From assembly GCA_019633425.1 (NCBI GenBank), contig WSUB01000033.1, positions 1 to 64,000 of the forward strand: 64,000 nucleotides of DNA. The letters run 5' to 3'. Each line of letters starts with the position of its first letter. Position 1 is the stretch's first letter. The notes under the pieces are model-generated. The model made no database searches. It was not told the DNA's origin and was given only the letters and a program-made list of their open reading frames with translations. Position numbers and translations under genes: made by a program. Shown here piece after piece: positions 9,401 to 20,529 of the stretch. This DNA is from Tulasnella sp. 424. Lineage: Eukaryota; Basidiomycota; Agaricomycetes; Cantharellales; Tulasnellaceae.

Positions 9401-12354
9401 GGGCGTCTTGGTGTAAAGGAAGGAACGCTTCCAAAGCCTTCTTCTGCTTTGCTGAGCCAGGACCTTTTTGCTCAAGGAGGGACCGATGGATACGGGCGGT
9501 GATCTGCAAGTTCCGAAGGTGAGGACATTCGAAGAAAGACGAACAGCAAACGAAAGTCTTACCAAGTTCTTCTTATCTGTCATCCAGGCTTGCCAATTCG
9601 CATCGACCATCCCAATTAAGACATCGCCAATGGGACGGATAACGCCACCTCCTAGAGCCCTTTGACCTCCTGCAGCTTGACCACCAAGAGCGCCAACTTG
9701 AGGGTGGATGCAAGCCTTGTTCGTTCCACCATAGTGAGCCGAAATGCAACCAAGAGAAGAGCGGGATAGACTCACCATTCGCAACTTCCTGATAGCCGAC
9801 CGAAGCAGAGCGCCGTTCAACTCCCAATCATCCCACCTTGCAACTCCACGAGCGTCCAGCCCAAGTTCCAAAAGCGCGGTTTCTAGTGTTTGATCGTAGA
9901 ACTAAGTCCATAATCTCAGGTAAGGATGTGACGTTGGTCTGAGATTGAGGTTAAAGGCCGACGTACGTGTCTTTCGATCATTCCCAGAGAAATCGGCACC
10001 ACGAATCGGGTCTGTTTGGGGATGTCCAATCCTTCCGCTTCTCTCTTGGGGGTTCGCACAGCATACCGATCGAATATGCCCGTGAAAGCTGACCAGGAGC
10101 CAGGCTTGAGAAGTCGATTCCAAAGCTTGTTGGACACCGCTTGTGGAGCGTCAACGAGCAGAGGATGGATCCTCATGAAACGAAGAGGAGCAACCAAGTC
10201 TTGGACATGAGCTTTGGCAGGTGTTCCCGAAACAGCCCACGATGCACGACGGGGGATCAAGGAGACCATCTCCCTGTTTCAGCAATGCGGATCGCTTGTC
10301 AGCAAATTTCAGCACAAATGAAGAGAAGGCACCACAACTTACGCAGCCTTCCCGCCGCCAACTTGCTGAACTTCGTCCATAAGCACCCTCTGCCACTCCA
10401 GCATGACCAATGGGCTTCTAAACCTCTCGTCGGAAGCTTGATACACGGCAATTTCCCGGCGAGGTCTCTTTACCGGCACTCTGGCAACGTTGAGTTCCTT
10501 CATCAGGACGTTGTACGTTGTCAAGACCACGTCGAAGTGACCTGCAAAGGTACGCCAGTCTGCATTTTCCAGGTCGGGATCGTCCTCGTCCGTCGCTGAG
10601 GACGTGTTTTGAGACTTCTTCTTGGTGGTGCGCTTGGATTTAATTGGAGTTTTGGCTTGTGATGTGGAGCGGGAAAGGACCTTCTTCACGGCAGGGGATG
10701 TCCATCCTTCGTATTGTAAGACGCGAAGATGAGGTGCGTGAGTTTTCAGTTCGTCAGCCCATTGTTTGCAAAGCGTCGCTGGCGTGACGATGAGTGTGCC
10801 CTGCCAGAAAGTCGAGAGGTTAGTGTAAGAAGCGCCGTCGTTTGATAGATGATGCGTAATTGAAATAGCGAAACGCACTTTGATGGGGCTAACTTCCAAT
10901 TCAGCTGCGTCGTCCCAAGCTGAAGGTGGCAAAGTTGATGGATGAGGAGTGTTATATAGGACGAGAGCAATGCTTTCAACAGTCTTGCCTAAAGAGCCGG
11001 AAACTTTAGTCAGATACGGTTCATCTTTGAGCATAGAAACAAAGTCTGGCCCACCTAACCCAGGCTCCTCTGCTAGTAGTCCTCCCATGACCTCATCGTC
11101 CGGCGGCCGAGTGGGCAAAAGTTCCCCAGTAATGACATTAAACCACCAATCATCCCTCTCTTTCTCTTTTCCTTTGGACGACCCACCGAGTGGTGGGACA
11201 GACACCCAGAACATCGGAGAGGGCATTTGTCCCTCGGCCAACGGGACCACTTTGCCGTCCTCGGGAGAGATTGTCTTGCCTTCGCGCTGAAGCATCCACA
11301 GAACGGTGTTCCTCTGGAACGGCAAAAGTTTGCTCTCTAGCCCATCTGGTTGGATTTGTGTTTGGAGTTGAGCTGAGGTACAAGGAGCCGACTTCAAGCA
11401 ACCGTAAAAGTGTGGCAAGTCGATATCGATATCCACTGGAAGTTCGAGATGGTCCTGGAAGATGTAGAGGAGAAGGCGTCGTTGAGTCTCGTTGGTGATG
11501 TCGGCCAGGTCGGTGATGGGTCGAAAGATGGAGGGTGATTTGAGGAAGAGCTTAATGTGAAGGAGAAAGGCGAATGGGAAGTCGGGTCTCGCGGTAGCGG
11601 AGGAGCTGGATTCGGCCACAGTTCCGGGAGGAACTACTCGAAGATGAGTCTCCAGCTGGACACGACCGTTTTGCTCCAATTCGACGGCGGCGGCAAGGAC
11701 GTCGGCAGAGCGGGCAGGTAAATCGTAATCACCGGGGTCGAAAGAGTCTTGCAAGAGTTTTGGGGCGATGAACAGTTGATTCGCGTTCGGGGACGGCCCA
11801 TCAACAACGTACACCCCGTTGGCACCTCTGTAGGTGTGAAGCCATACTCGGCGTTCGATCTGCTCTCCAATCTCCAAATGCTCCGAAACAACTTTCTCGA
11901 AATCCGTTTCTTCCTTGAGCCAACCGAAGCCCCGAGCTTGGTCGTCGGTATACGAGTTTCCTTTGCTCAGAGAGATTTCAAAGACGTGCTCCAGAGCGAG
12001 AAAAGTTCGGATTTCGTGTTCTGGTTCCGACGTATCCTTGACGACTCTGGCGCGTTTGGCTGGCCGTCGGGCCGAAGCGGTCCTTCTACCAGCGACGCGT
12101 TTGGAACCTCTTCCTGCCTTGATAGGAGGTATCTCCACGATTTCAACATCGCTTTCGTCTTCTTGGAGATCGGTTCGAGGTTCTTCCCTTGGCGCGTCGT
12201 TCTGGATCGCGTTGGAGAGATGCCTGATGGAAACCTCTGGCCTTGGTGGGATAGCCCATAAGAGATTATGACCGGGCTTTCGGACGTCTAAGATATGAGA
12301 GGAGGAGGATGCAGCGGTTTGCATTTCTGCCCGCCAATATGTGGTGAAAACCAA
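6415..12354 (-). CDS. SHPRH/Irc20-type SNF2 ATPase with RING finger (E3 ubiquitin ligase)
   Basis: A multi-exon minus-strand gene of about 6 kb. From the N-terminus: a low-complexity basic segment; the SNF2 N-lobe with LLPFQRNTVLWMLQREG (about 11310) and Walker A GLLAEEPGLGKTVESIAL (after removing a 66-nt intron, 10989-11054); GTLIVTPATLCKQWADEL (after a 78-nt intron, 10801-10878); VVLTTYNVLMKEL; a DEAH-box-like LMDEVQQV; and SWAVSGTPAKAHVQDL. A long helical insertion follows, then a C3HC4-type RING beginning ECGICNCDF with CGHIYCDECLQLW (7685-7800), and the SNF2 C-lobe (KSIVFSAWADSL, GIRVLLLHGERENSGLNLT, AIARVDRLGQ). A RING inserted between the two helicase lobes is the hallmark of SHPRH and yeast Irc20, nuclear DNA-repair ATPases that ubiquitinate substrates such as PCNA. 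The stop is at 6415-6417. The start is either the ATG at 12354 or the in-frame ATG ten codons later. ADE in Walker A reads AEE here. Confidence 0.88.
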
Positions 12355-12875
12355 AAGAAAGACGGGTGGAGGGAGATGGAAGAAGTGGACGCGTGTTTTG
12401 GTCAGGGGCTATTTGGTGGTAGAATGGATCCAAATGTTGGGATTTGGATACTGCCCACCGTGACCAGAAAACTCCCTCAACGTCGCTGCCTAGACGAATT
12501 TATATGTGGGCGGCTTAGCCATGGCTGGAATCATTCTCTGAAAACACGCAACCATTATGACTGCGGTAGCGACAACGCGCTCCCGGTGGCATCACAAACT
12601 TCCATCTGACTCAACGGCCGGAACCGACACGACGTGGACCCTGGTCGACGGGGAATGGGGACCAAGATGGGCAATGTTGCTGCAGTACATCGCGCGTTGC
12701 GATCGAGGGGCCAGGGACAAGGCATGAGGATCCCGATGTTCCTTGGGTGCAAGAGGTGTGAGGATGTCGGATGCATTGCACGGTCACAGCCTCCCTCATC
12801 CTCCTGAAATGGACGCTCTCTCTTTAAAAGGCTTGCCCAAGACCTCAGCACTCTTCGCTTGAGCCTTTCTCGGCC
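12355..12875. other. Spacer and probable 5' region of the SHPRH-like gene
   Basis: No coding signal on either strand. It separates the divergent SHPRH-like gene from a decayed gag-like gene. No clear TATA box was seen. Confidence 0.4.
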
Positions 12876-14125
12876 ATGGTAGACGTAAATGTTGATGCCG
12901 AAGGTTCGCTCCTGCTTTCGGAAAGCTCGTGGTCCAAGTGTTGACGATTTGCTCTTAGTCCCATCAATTCCTGTCGACGAAGCAGAAGAAATCGAACAGC
13001 TGTTTTAACCTTCCATGGAACCAACGGAGCCGAATGCGAAGACTTCATCAACCGTGTCCGCTGTCATGCCCTCGAACAGGGCGAGATTCGCGATAATGAC
13101 TGGCCGGCCACCTTTGCGGAGTCTTGCCGTAACTCTCTCGACGACACGGTCAAAAGAGACTGGAAGCAACTCAGGAAGGCTCCCCTGAAGAAGTACCCTG
13201 CCCCACTCTGCCTCCGTGATTCAGCATGCGTAAGACTTTGGCTTGACTACTGACTTCGCCGTCGCTTTCGACTGCAGTCCACCCTCCGCCACCGCCCAAT
13301 CATTCCCTGAGCCCGCGCCAGCCGTCGCCCCTCCATCCCAAGCCCCGCCAAAATTCCTGGGTCCACTACCTGCATCGGACCCCAAGGAAGCCGAGGCCTC
13401 CTTCTGCGGCCAAACTCAAAAGTTCCTCTTCAAAGGCTTCGTCAAAGTTACCATCCCATCTGAAGGCAGCTCCACGCCAGATGCACCTCGTTCCAAGCCT
13501 ACATCGCCAAACCACTCGATAGCACCATCATGGTGAACTCAAGCTCACTTTCCCCAATGCAAAGACTCTGTTATTAGGGTACTCGCCGTCGCAGAAACCA
13601 TATGCCGTCATGAGCATCCTAAAATGCAAGTGTAGTAGCGATTGTTTAGCAAAGGTTAGACGACCGTTCAAGTGTTATTCAGCTTAGGGAGTTTGGAACT
13701 TCCTGGTGGCCCGCTGGAGCCCGTCAGCGTCTATTAAGGAACCAACGTAAGCTGGTCTTGAATTCCGATTCCTTCTCCGTTCTTAAAGTTTGTGGCGTCT
13801 TATTTGTAGGTCTGCGCCTCTGGTCGCCGTTGACACCTACTCAACCGGCAAGATTGAAGCACGTGGAGAGTCGCTCCAGGCTGTGACCTTACGTCGGTCA
13901 GGATATCCTCAAGAGGTCCGTACGACCCGATCAGCCTGGCCATCCCGCCCCATCGTAACCAGCGCCTCTCTCGAAACTAACCCACTTCACCCGATTTCAA
14001 TGTCGTAGCTGCACACCACGCCGATGTAGTAATCAAACCCAGCGACTTGTCGATCCGCTTAGACGCCAAGTTTTTCGATTCTAAAGCTACCCAACCGGGC
14101 GGTTGGAAAGTTGCAGTAAGCTCTC
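12876..14125 (+). pseudogene. Broken gag-like (retrotransposon-derived) hypothetical gene
   Basis: A frame at about 13005-13230 reads LTFHGTNGAECEDFINRVRC, then DNDWPATFAESC and VKRDWKQLRKAPLKKYP. This is the pattern of a common mushroom hypothetical family that resembles retroelement gag: ECE-F-I, W-A, W-L-ALL-YP. A proline-rich stretch follows, then KLTFPNAKTLLLGYSPSQK (about 13540-13605), another typical block. A last open piece at about 14020-14115 reads ADVVIKPSDLSIRLDAKFFD. The blocks lie in different frames. Joining them at the obvious splice sites (for example GTAAG at about 13230) puts the next exon into a stop. A stop also lies just before the LTFHG block. The ATG at 12876 is a possible start. 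I read it as a decayed copy; an unusual intron pattern is the alternative. Confidence 0.4.
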
Positions 14126-15671
14126 CCATCCTCCGTTACACCGATTGACTCTAGATCTAATGCTCAATGTGCCCTCCCGTGGCGTTCGTCGATCGAAGGA
14201 GCTTCACTTCGAGCTTCTATAGATGTCGAGCCAACTCACTATAACTAGGACTCAGCTGTCAGTTAGAAAGCAGTTTATTCGACGAACCGCCCATCACTGA
14301 AGATCGACGGCCAATGCGAATATTGAAATGTTCCAGTACTACCGCTGATTCTTACAAAATACAGACTTGGCTTCCTCGAATGGTTTCTTGGAAGCCGTGT
14401 GATATCATGAATGAACCACTATAAGCTCGACTCCATCAAGGTGATCCCAAACAGGATGAGAGACACAGATCATTACAGCAAATTGCAAGTCACAGGAAAT
14501 CGTTGAAAACCACTAGGTAGCGCTCTTGTTTAGACCAACTCCAACTCGGATTTCGATCAGTCCTAGAGCCAAATCAGACCCAGTTCCTTGATCTTCCCCG
14601 CTCAGATACCTTTATCTTCAGTTACATAACCCCTCCGTTTAACTCCCGGGATATGTATACAGCTGTGAGAAGGCATTTGGACTTTTGAAGATCGGCCCCA
14701 AGGACAAAGGACAATCATAAGCTTCCCTCCGGGGTTGCGTTCAACGCCGCTCTCCCAAAAGCATCCTATTTTCGAACTAAATCTCAGACAGTCAACGATC
14801 GTAGATTCTCCATGCAGTGGACCTCGAATTTGACGCGATTGGGAAGCAACACAGAAAACTAAATTCGGTGGCACACTTCACGTCGTGGGGGAAATCAATA
14901 TACCATCATCGTTCCTAATCATCTCACTTGCACCTAAGAGCAGTACATGTAATCCTCTATATAAAGCGAGTTGTGGGTAAGATTGGTGTTCATTTGGCTC
15001 TATTCCCATGGCCAGGCAAGTCTCCAGATCGCAGCCGTAGTTTGCCCTGTAACGGGATCCGGCCCGATGATGGGTTCGAAGTGACACTAGATCATGTTGA
15101 AAGCTGTAGGCATCAAAGCCAGTTAAAGCTTCCCTACCACGGAAGATGAATTCACTTCTGCAAAGGAAGGGGTGACTCCAGTTATGTAGTCAGAACGTTG
15201 CATATTTGAGGGCGAAGTACGAGAGACATGACATTGCGAGACGGCGAGTATTATAATACAATCGTGAGTTACTGTACATGGAGCGATGCTCATTTGAGAA
15301 AAGAGTTGAGAAAATGCGTGATGACAACAGAAAAAGAGGGAACAAACAGCAACGGAGGGCGAGAGGAGTACTAAGACTAGAAGTGCAGAGTGAAGTAATA
15401 TGGAATGAAGAATTACAACAACGCAACAAAACAAGATAGCAAAACAATTCTATTCGGGTGTAGATGATGCACTGTCTAAGCCGTTAAACACTATTAGCGT
15501 CACCGTATCAGGGAGACATTGCGATGGCGTACCGTCATGAATGGCAAATCACCAATCCCTCAAACAAACGGAATCAACAAATATATCTGACTGCTAGACG
15601 GGAGAAATTACTGTCAGGACCGATCCACCATCCTTATAACAATCGTTCAATTAGGGACGTACGTGGTTGGC
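14126..15671. other. Gene-free region
   Basis: About 1.5 kb with only short shadow frames. The part at 15180-15440 is purine-rich on the plus strand. It lies downstream of the zinc-finger gene, whose 3' UTR may extend into it. No repeat family or RNA gene was recognised. Confidence 0.4.
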
Positions 15672-17384
15672 TCATCGACACTGTTTCTCGTAATGCCGTT
15701 TTTTCGAATCCAGTCTGGAAAAGCTAGCACCGCAACGAGGGCATTCGTATCTCTTCGTCCAATCCCGGGCAAATCTTGCAACGGTGTCAACCAGGCTCGC
15801 GTCAAGCTCCTCGCCATCTCGTTCCAGTGCTTCGTCGAGGGTAGTCCGGGCTCGGGATTCCAATTTGTCACCCAAGGCGTGTAACGCGATCTGTAGGAGG
15901 AACCGGTAATCTTTAGCCACAATGGGGCCCTGTAAATCACCGGAAGCGGCCCTGATAAACTGGTACGCTTCCTCACGCCCGTGGGTATCCTCCTGGTGCC
16001 GCCGAGCCTCATATGCCGTGCTGAAGAGAAGGGGACAACCGTAAAGGCAGCCGTTTGTGCGGACAAGATTGGGCTGTAAGTGTCGTTTCCGTCCTTTGGT
16101 AGTATCGTGATGAGCTCGCCGATTACGCGTTGTGACTTGTTGTGCGATTCTCGAGTCTTCCGATATCCCAGATTCGCCAGCAGGTCTTGACGGTGCTCCA
16201 GTGTTGGTCCTGCGTCGTTTCGCCCGTGGCTCATACAGACCCTCGCCGGAGGCCTCCGGGGTCCAAGTTCCATCGTCTGCGCTGTCGAGCATGTCCCAGC
16301 AATCAATATCGTCTGTCGGAGGTTCGGCGGGGGTGATATCGGGAGTCGGGGGCGCAGTATTTGCATCTTGTGTCGAGGTATCCAGATGATCACCCGCTGC
16401 CCCATCACCGATGCCATCGTCGATACTCTTGAAACCTTGTGTAGTGGAGGTGTCAAGTTCCAGTGCCAACGCCTCAGGATCATATCCAAAGCGAAACTCG
16501 GCATGAGGAACCAGGAGCTCTTTCATGGACACGGTACGTTGGGGTGGTGACGAGTTTCGGAAGCGTTTGAGATAGGTGCGATCGATAGCCGCAGCGGGAT
16601 AGCGATGTGCCGGAGGCTTCTCGCCTGCTATCGGACGGTGGTACGGGTTGATAGGGTTGGAAGGATGCTTAAGGTGCATCGACCGCCTTCGAGGGATGGA
16701 TCGTGGTCGGGAAAACTCGCCGATGCGAGTGACGTCAGCGGCGTCCGGGATGGCTTGGGAAACTACATTCGTCCGCAGGCGTTCGGATGATGCCAATTGA
16801 TGGATGGGTGCGGAGGATCTTGCCAATGATCCAACGGATATGCCGGGGAAGAGTGATGAAGTGGATCGAATGTCGGCATGCAGCCTGCGGGCGAACGTTT
16901 GGAGTGCTACCTCCGACAAAAGGTTGCAGTCTGCGAATGTGGGTTCTTCAGACATGATGGGCTGTTGAGAATATGTATTGAATTGTGAACTGCGTCGATC
17001 TTGCTCACTTCGAGATGTGTCTTCTTCCCCTTCAGTCCCCTCTACGTCCAAGTCGGACAAGACATCATTGTCTCCAACTTCAGTTTCAGGACTATTCTTG
17101 TATAAGGTTCGAGGAGTGTCTCTCCACTCTGCCACCGGGGAGCCATGCAAGTCGCCCGAAGGCGACTGCGTGGTGACGGAATTTAGGTCCGGTGATAGTG
17201 GCGAACTCATTCCGACAGCAAATTCCGGGTTGTCAAGACTGAATGTAGGAGCTGGATCAGGAATATTTCCAAAAATGCTGAAAGCGCTCAGTACTGACTG
17301 CAAAGTTTGGAAGGGCACCGTCTGGTGCGTGGTAGCCACATTTGTGAAATCTTGCTGTTCTGGGCCAATAGGCTGTTGTTGCAT
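15672..17384 (-). CDS. C2H2 zinc-finger protein, putative transcription factor
   Basis: A single uninterrupted frame of 570 residues. The first ~430 residues are rich in Ser, Thr, Pro, Asp and Glu and look disordered. Two zinc-finger-like motifs are near the C-terminus: GCLYGCPLLFSTAYEARRHQ-EDTH (about residues 455-480, C-x3-C spacing) and a canonical YECPRCGASFSRLDSKKRH-x4-C at the very end (C2HC form, His then Cys as last ligand). This layout fits a nuclear DNA-binding regulator, but no target or pathway can be read from the sequence. The start ATG at 17384 is preceded by a TATA-like ATATATATAAAG on the minus strand about 130 bp upstream. The absence of introns is unusual for this intron-rich window and suggests either a young gene or intron loss. 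Confidence 0.75.
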   Translation of the reverse strand: MQQQPIGPEQQDFTNVATTHQTVPFQTLQSVLSAFSIFGNIPDPAPTFSLDNPEFAVGMSSPLSPDLNSVTTQSPSGDLHGSPVAEWRDTPRTLYKNSPETEVGDNDVLSDLDVEGTEGEEDTSRSEQDRRSSQFNTYSQQPIMSEEPTFADCNLLSEVALQTFARRLHADIRSTSSLFPGISVGSLARSSAPIHQLASSERLRTNVVSQAIPDAADVTRIGEFSRPRSIPRRRSMHLKHPSNPINPYHRPIAGEKPPAHRYPAAAIDRTYLKRFRNSSPPQRTVSMKELLVPHAEFRFGYDPEALALELDTSTTQGFKSIDDGIGDGAAGDHLDTSTQDANTAPPTPDITPAEPPTDDIDCWDMLDSADDGTWTPEASGEGLYEPRAKRRRTNTGAPSRPAGESGISEDSRIAQQVTTRNRRAHHDTTKGRKRHLQPNLVRTNGCLYGCPLLFSTAYEARRHQEDTHGREEAYQFIRAASGDLQGPIVAKDYRFLLQIALHALGDKLESRARTTLDEALERDGEELDASLVDTVARFARDWTKRYECPRCGASFSRLDSKKRHYEKQCR

Positions 17385-17508
17385 GCAACGGCGGTAAAAT
17401 TGTGATGATTGGTGGAGTAAGATTCAGAATCGTAGAATGGTGGTGTTCACAGGGGGTTTGAGAGTTGGTGCGGAGGGGGAAAATACGTGCAAAAGTGGAG
17501 GCTTTGTC

Positions 17509-17520
17509 CTTTATATATAT
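17509..17520 (-). promoter_or_regulatory. TATA box of the zinc-finger gene
   Basis: On the minus strand the sequence reads ATATATATAAAG, about 130 bp upstream of the ATG at 17384. The position and orientation suit a core promoter with a 5' leader of roughly 100 nt. Confidence 0.5.
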
Positions 17521-18760
17521 CCGCTCGGACCGCGGCGGAGTTAAGAGTCATTGTGTGTGTCAGCGTTTGCGGAGCCGCATAAATCGCGCTGCGGTGCAAA
17601 GCATTGCTAGACGTTTCGATTCAGAAAATCCGGAACCTTCGAGATGATCATCTCAAACCGGGATCATGTCATCTTGAGCCTAATCTGATCTGAACTGTCT
17701 CAAGCGCCTTCCGAGAGCGAAGCGAGAGACCCATATTTGCAGCTCGCCCATAGCTAGGGGATGGGGTTGAAATGCTCTGCCTGCTTTCATCAGCGTATAG
17801 GCACTAAACCTAGCTCCTGGAACCGAGAGCTTCACGCGCTGCTGTCTGGCATAAATCGCGTGGCGTCGAGGCTGTGTGCATACGAGTTCATTACCAATTC
17901 GCGTCGCAAGTAGCGCTTTTTCCCACCGTTCTTTAGTTTGATACTCCCAACGAAGCCCACTAAAGTCACGAGATGACGCAAGAACCTGACGGTGCACTAT
18001 GGCGACAGGAGGTTTAGTGGGTAGTGCTATCAAAATATCCGTGCATGCACGGTTCCTCTATATGGGGAACGATTAAGGTGAACCCCACACTGTTCAGAGA
18101 ACCACCTCTCCGTTCGTCGATAAACCGATTTCCCTCCTGGTACACAAAATAAAATAAATAAATAATAAATAAAGGAAGCCCACTAAAGTCACATACGGTG
18201 TCACGGTTTTCAACGATATCACTATCTTTGCTCTGCCGTTTCCGCAAAGTCTCATCAGGTAGTGCCTGCCCTAGGGTTGAGTGGACCAAGACAGACCCTG
18301 GCTCTGAGTAAAACATAGGACGCGGTGGCGAACGCTAATATACAGAGAATACGTTTTTGGTGAAATCTCGCAGTGACTTATTTAGATCTCCGGGTTCCGT
18401 TGACATTCTTCCCATGACGATGACGTCCCTTAATCCAAGAGAACACCTTCCTGCTTACAAACATGTCCATGCAGCTCATGTGTTTTGAATTGTTCTTGCA
18501 ATTGGCTATGGTGGCCAAAGAAACGTCTCCTTTTCCAACCGGTCTCACCTTGCCGGGGCTGCGCATTTTAACCGCCGACAAAGATTTCAGTCTTGTGCTT
18601 CCACTCGGACACTACAAAATGAAATAAATTTCACAAGCTTATCCTTTCCCTCGTCGTAAAATTTGCAACTTCGGTGAAAGCCATTCAGCACACCCTGAGG
18701 TATGAACCGAACCCTGGTCGCTAAATATCTACCAAGTCGAAAGTACATTTCGAACCGAAT
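17521..18760. other. Gene-free region with a short direct repeat and an AT-rich microsatellite
   Basis: No coding signal was recognised. An 18-bp perfect direct repeat, GAAGCCCACTAAAGTCAC, occurs at 17952-17969 and 18175-18192. An AAAT/AATA microsatellite (about 18146-18173) lies directly before the second copy. Confidence 0.5.
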
Positions 18761-20461
18761 CTAGACATGTAAGTCTCTAGGGATGAGCTTGACGTTCAGG
18801 TCATGCGCAGGTTTCATCATCCCTGCAGATGGAATGCTGTTATCGACTGGAGGAACCCCTTCTCCAAGTCGGAGTTCGACCTCGAATCTCCGCAATACAC
18901 CAGCCACAAATAACTTCACTTCATTCCCAGCATATCGTCGACCAGGACAGATCGTAGCTCCTCCTCCGAAAGGCCGAAGCCACATGTTGCCAGGTCGTAA
19001 CTCCTCCGGGCGCTTGATAAAACGGTCGGGATCAAATTCCAGAACGTCCGGGCCCCAATGGTCTTCGGCAAGATGGGCCACTCGACTCGGCACGAAGACA
19101 GCGTTTCGAGGGTATAGAGTGTACGCTCCGATCGAGGTTGGCTTCTCGACGAGGCGGGTTGAGAGCGAGCCTGAGGTCAGTCTCAGCGCCTCGTAGAGAC
19201 ATGAATGGATGAGGGGACAAGAATTAGGGGATACAAGGTAGGTAACATCGATGTCGGGCTCATCATTCCCTGTGGTTCCCGTCCTGAAGGCGGGGCTAAT
19301 CTCGAGAAGGATGCGGTCCTTGAGTCCTGGCGTAACCAGAATGTATGCCAAAACCCAAAAGGCCGTAGGAGTTGCATTGGCATGGAGCCTGGTAGCGATC
19401 GGTCAGCCTAAGAGTGCCCGCATTTTGATATGAACTTACGCATGAAACAAAGGAATTTCGCAACCAGCTCGCATCTGCACACTGCTACCGGCTTCCTTGA
19501 GGTTCTCGGCTCGCGCCGTGGCCAAGCCTAAAGCACCTTCCCTCATCCGTTCGCCTTGATCATCATCCCTGACATAGTCAGAGAAGATTCGGTATAACTC
19601 CTGTCTCGTGTGATAAACCTCGCGGAGAAGGAATGGAGGCCTTGAAAGAATTTTGTGGAAGCTGTCGTCAAACTCCCAGATTTGGTCGATGAGGTCTGGG
19701 TGTGCTTTGAGCAAGCGAGGCCCGTAAATAGCGTTTGTAACTGCCGTCGGAAGAATCGTGCGAGACCACCTATGAAGACCAATCGCCTCCTCTCCAGATT
19801 TATATGCATCAAGGAGACGGCTAATTTCGAGCGCGGTTCTTCGTGTTAGGTCTTCCAAGGCCGACTCTTGAAGGAGATGACGTCTTGAATATACGTGCGA
19901 GTTCTCCACCACAGTCCCGTTTACTGCCGTTCCTCCTGCAACCACATCGCGAAGGGTCGGAGTGCCAGCAGGCGATCCCAATTCCAACGGCCGCACCCCA
20001 TAGACAAAAGCAATCCCCCGTTCAATGTACGTGTCGAAGCTGAGCGCGGTCGAGTTGCGATAAACCGTCGTAACATCAGCTGGGTCGCTTATGACATATG
20101 CTTTATTGCCTGGAAAGCGAAGGCTATATGGCTGCCGTGTAGAAAAGTACCGTCTATCCTGAGGGTCAGAGCCGCGGCGGACTGAATATCTCTCAAAGAG
20201 GGGACGAACCGGGCGTTCAAATAAAACCGCTGATTGTCAGCGTACCGAAAGACGTGGCCTAGGCCTGGTGATGGGGATTAAAAAGGAATCTGAAAGGGCC
20301 GTGAGAAGAGATCTAGAGACAGTACCTGGGATGAGATACGGGTAGTAAGGTGGTTCGTCGTGACGTTGGGTTCGGTCTCTGGCTAAAAGCCAGGCGTACA
20401 ACCCGAGAAATGCCGTCGCGAAAGTTGCATACAGTGAAACTTGGTTTTCAAAGTCGAACAT
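18761..20461 (-). CDS. Cytochrome P450 monooxygenase
   Basis: Minus-strand exons show a complete P450. The N-terminal membrane anchor is SLYATFATAFLGLYAWLL, followed by a Pro/Tyr-rich hinge and LIPGLGHVFRYADN (exon 1 to 2 across a 58-nt intron). The I-helix is HANATPTAFWVLAYIL, across the intron near 19390-19435. The K-helix ExxR is CLYEALRLT. Next come the PERF-like FDPDRFI and the heme loop FGGGATICPGRRYAGNEVKL with the axial Cys. The AN-x-P I-helix form, lacking the usual acidic-Thr pair, resembles CYP7/CYP8-like enzymes and their fungal relatives. The enzyme should be ER-anchored and use a P450 reductase; its substrate is unknown. Reading from GHVFRYADNQRFYL to PLFERYSVRRGSD (about 20180-20240) needs a frame change for which I found no convincing intron, so a small frameshift is possible. 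No partner biosynthetic genes are adjacent. Confidence 0.82.
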
Positions 20462-20508
20462 GGTGGCCTGAGAGGAGAAGGGTGTTCGCAAGAGTTGGTG
20501 GTCTGCTT

Positions 20509-20517
20509 GTTTATATG
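20509..20517 (-). promoter_or_regulatory. TATA box of the P450 gene
   Basis: On the minus strand the sequence reads CCATATAAACAAG, about 50 bp upstream of the ATG at 20461. Confidence 0.5.
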
Positions 20518-20529
20518 GGCCGGCCGGCC

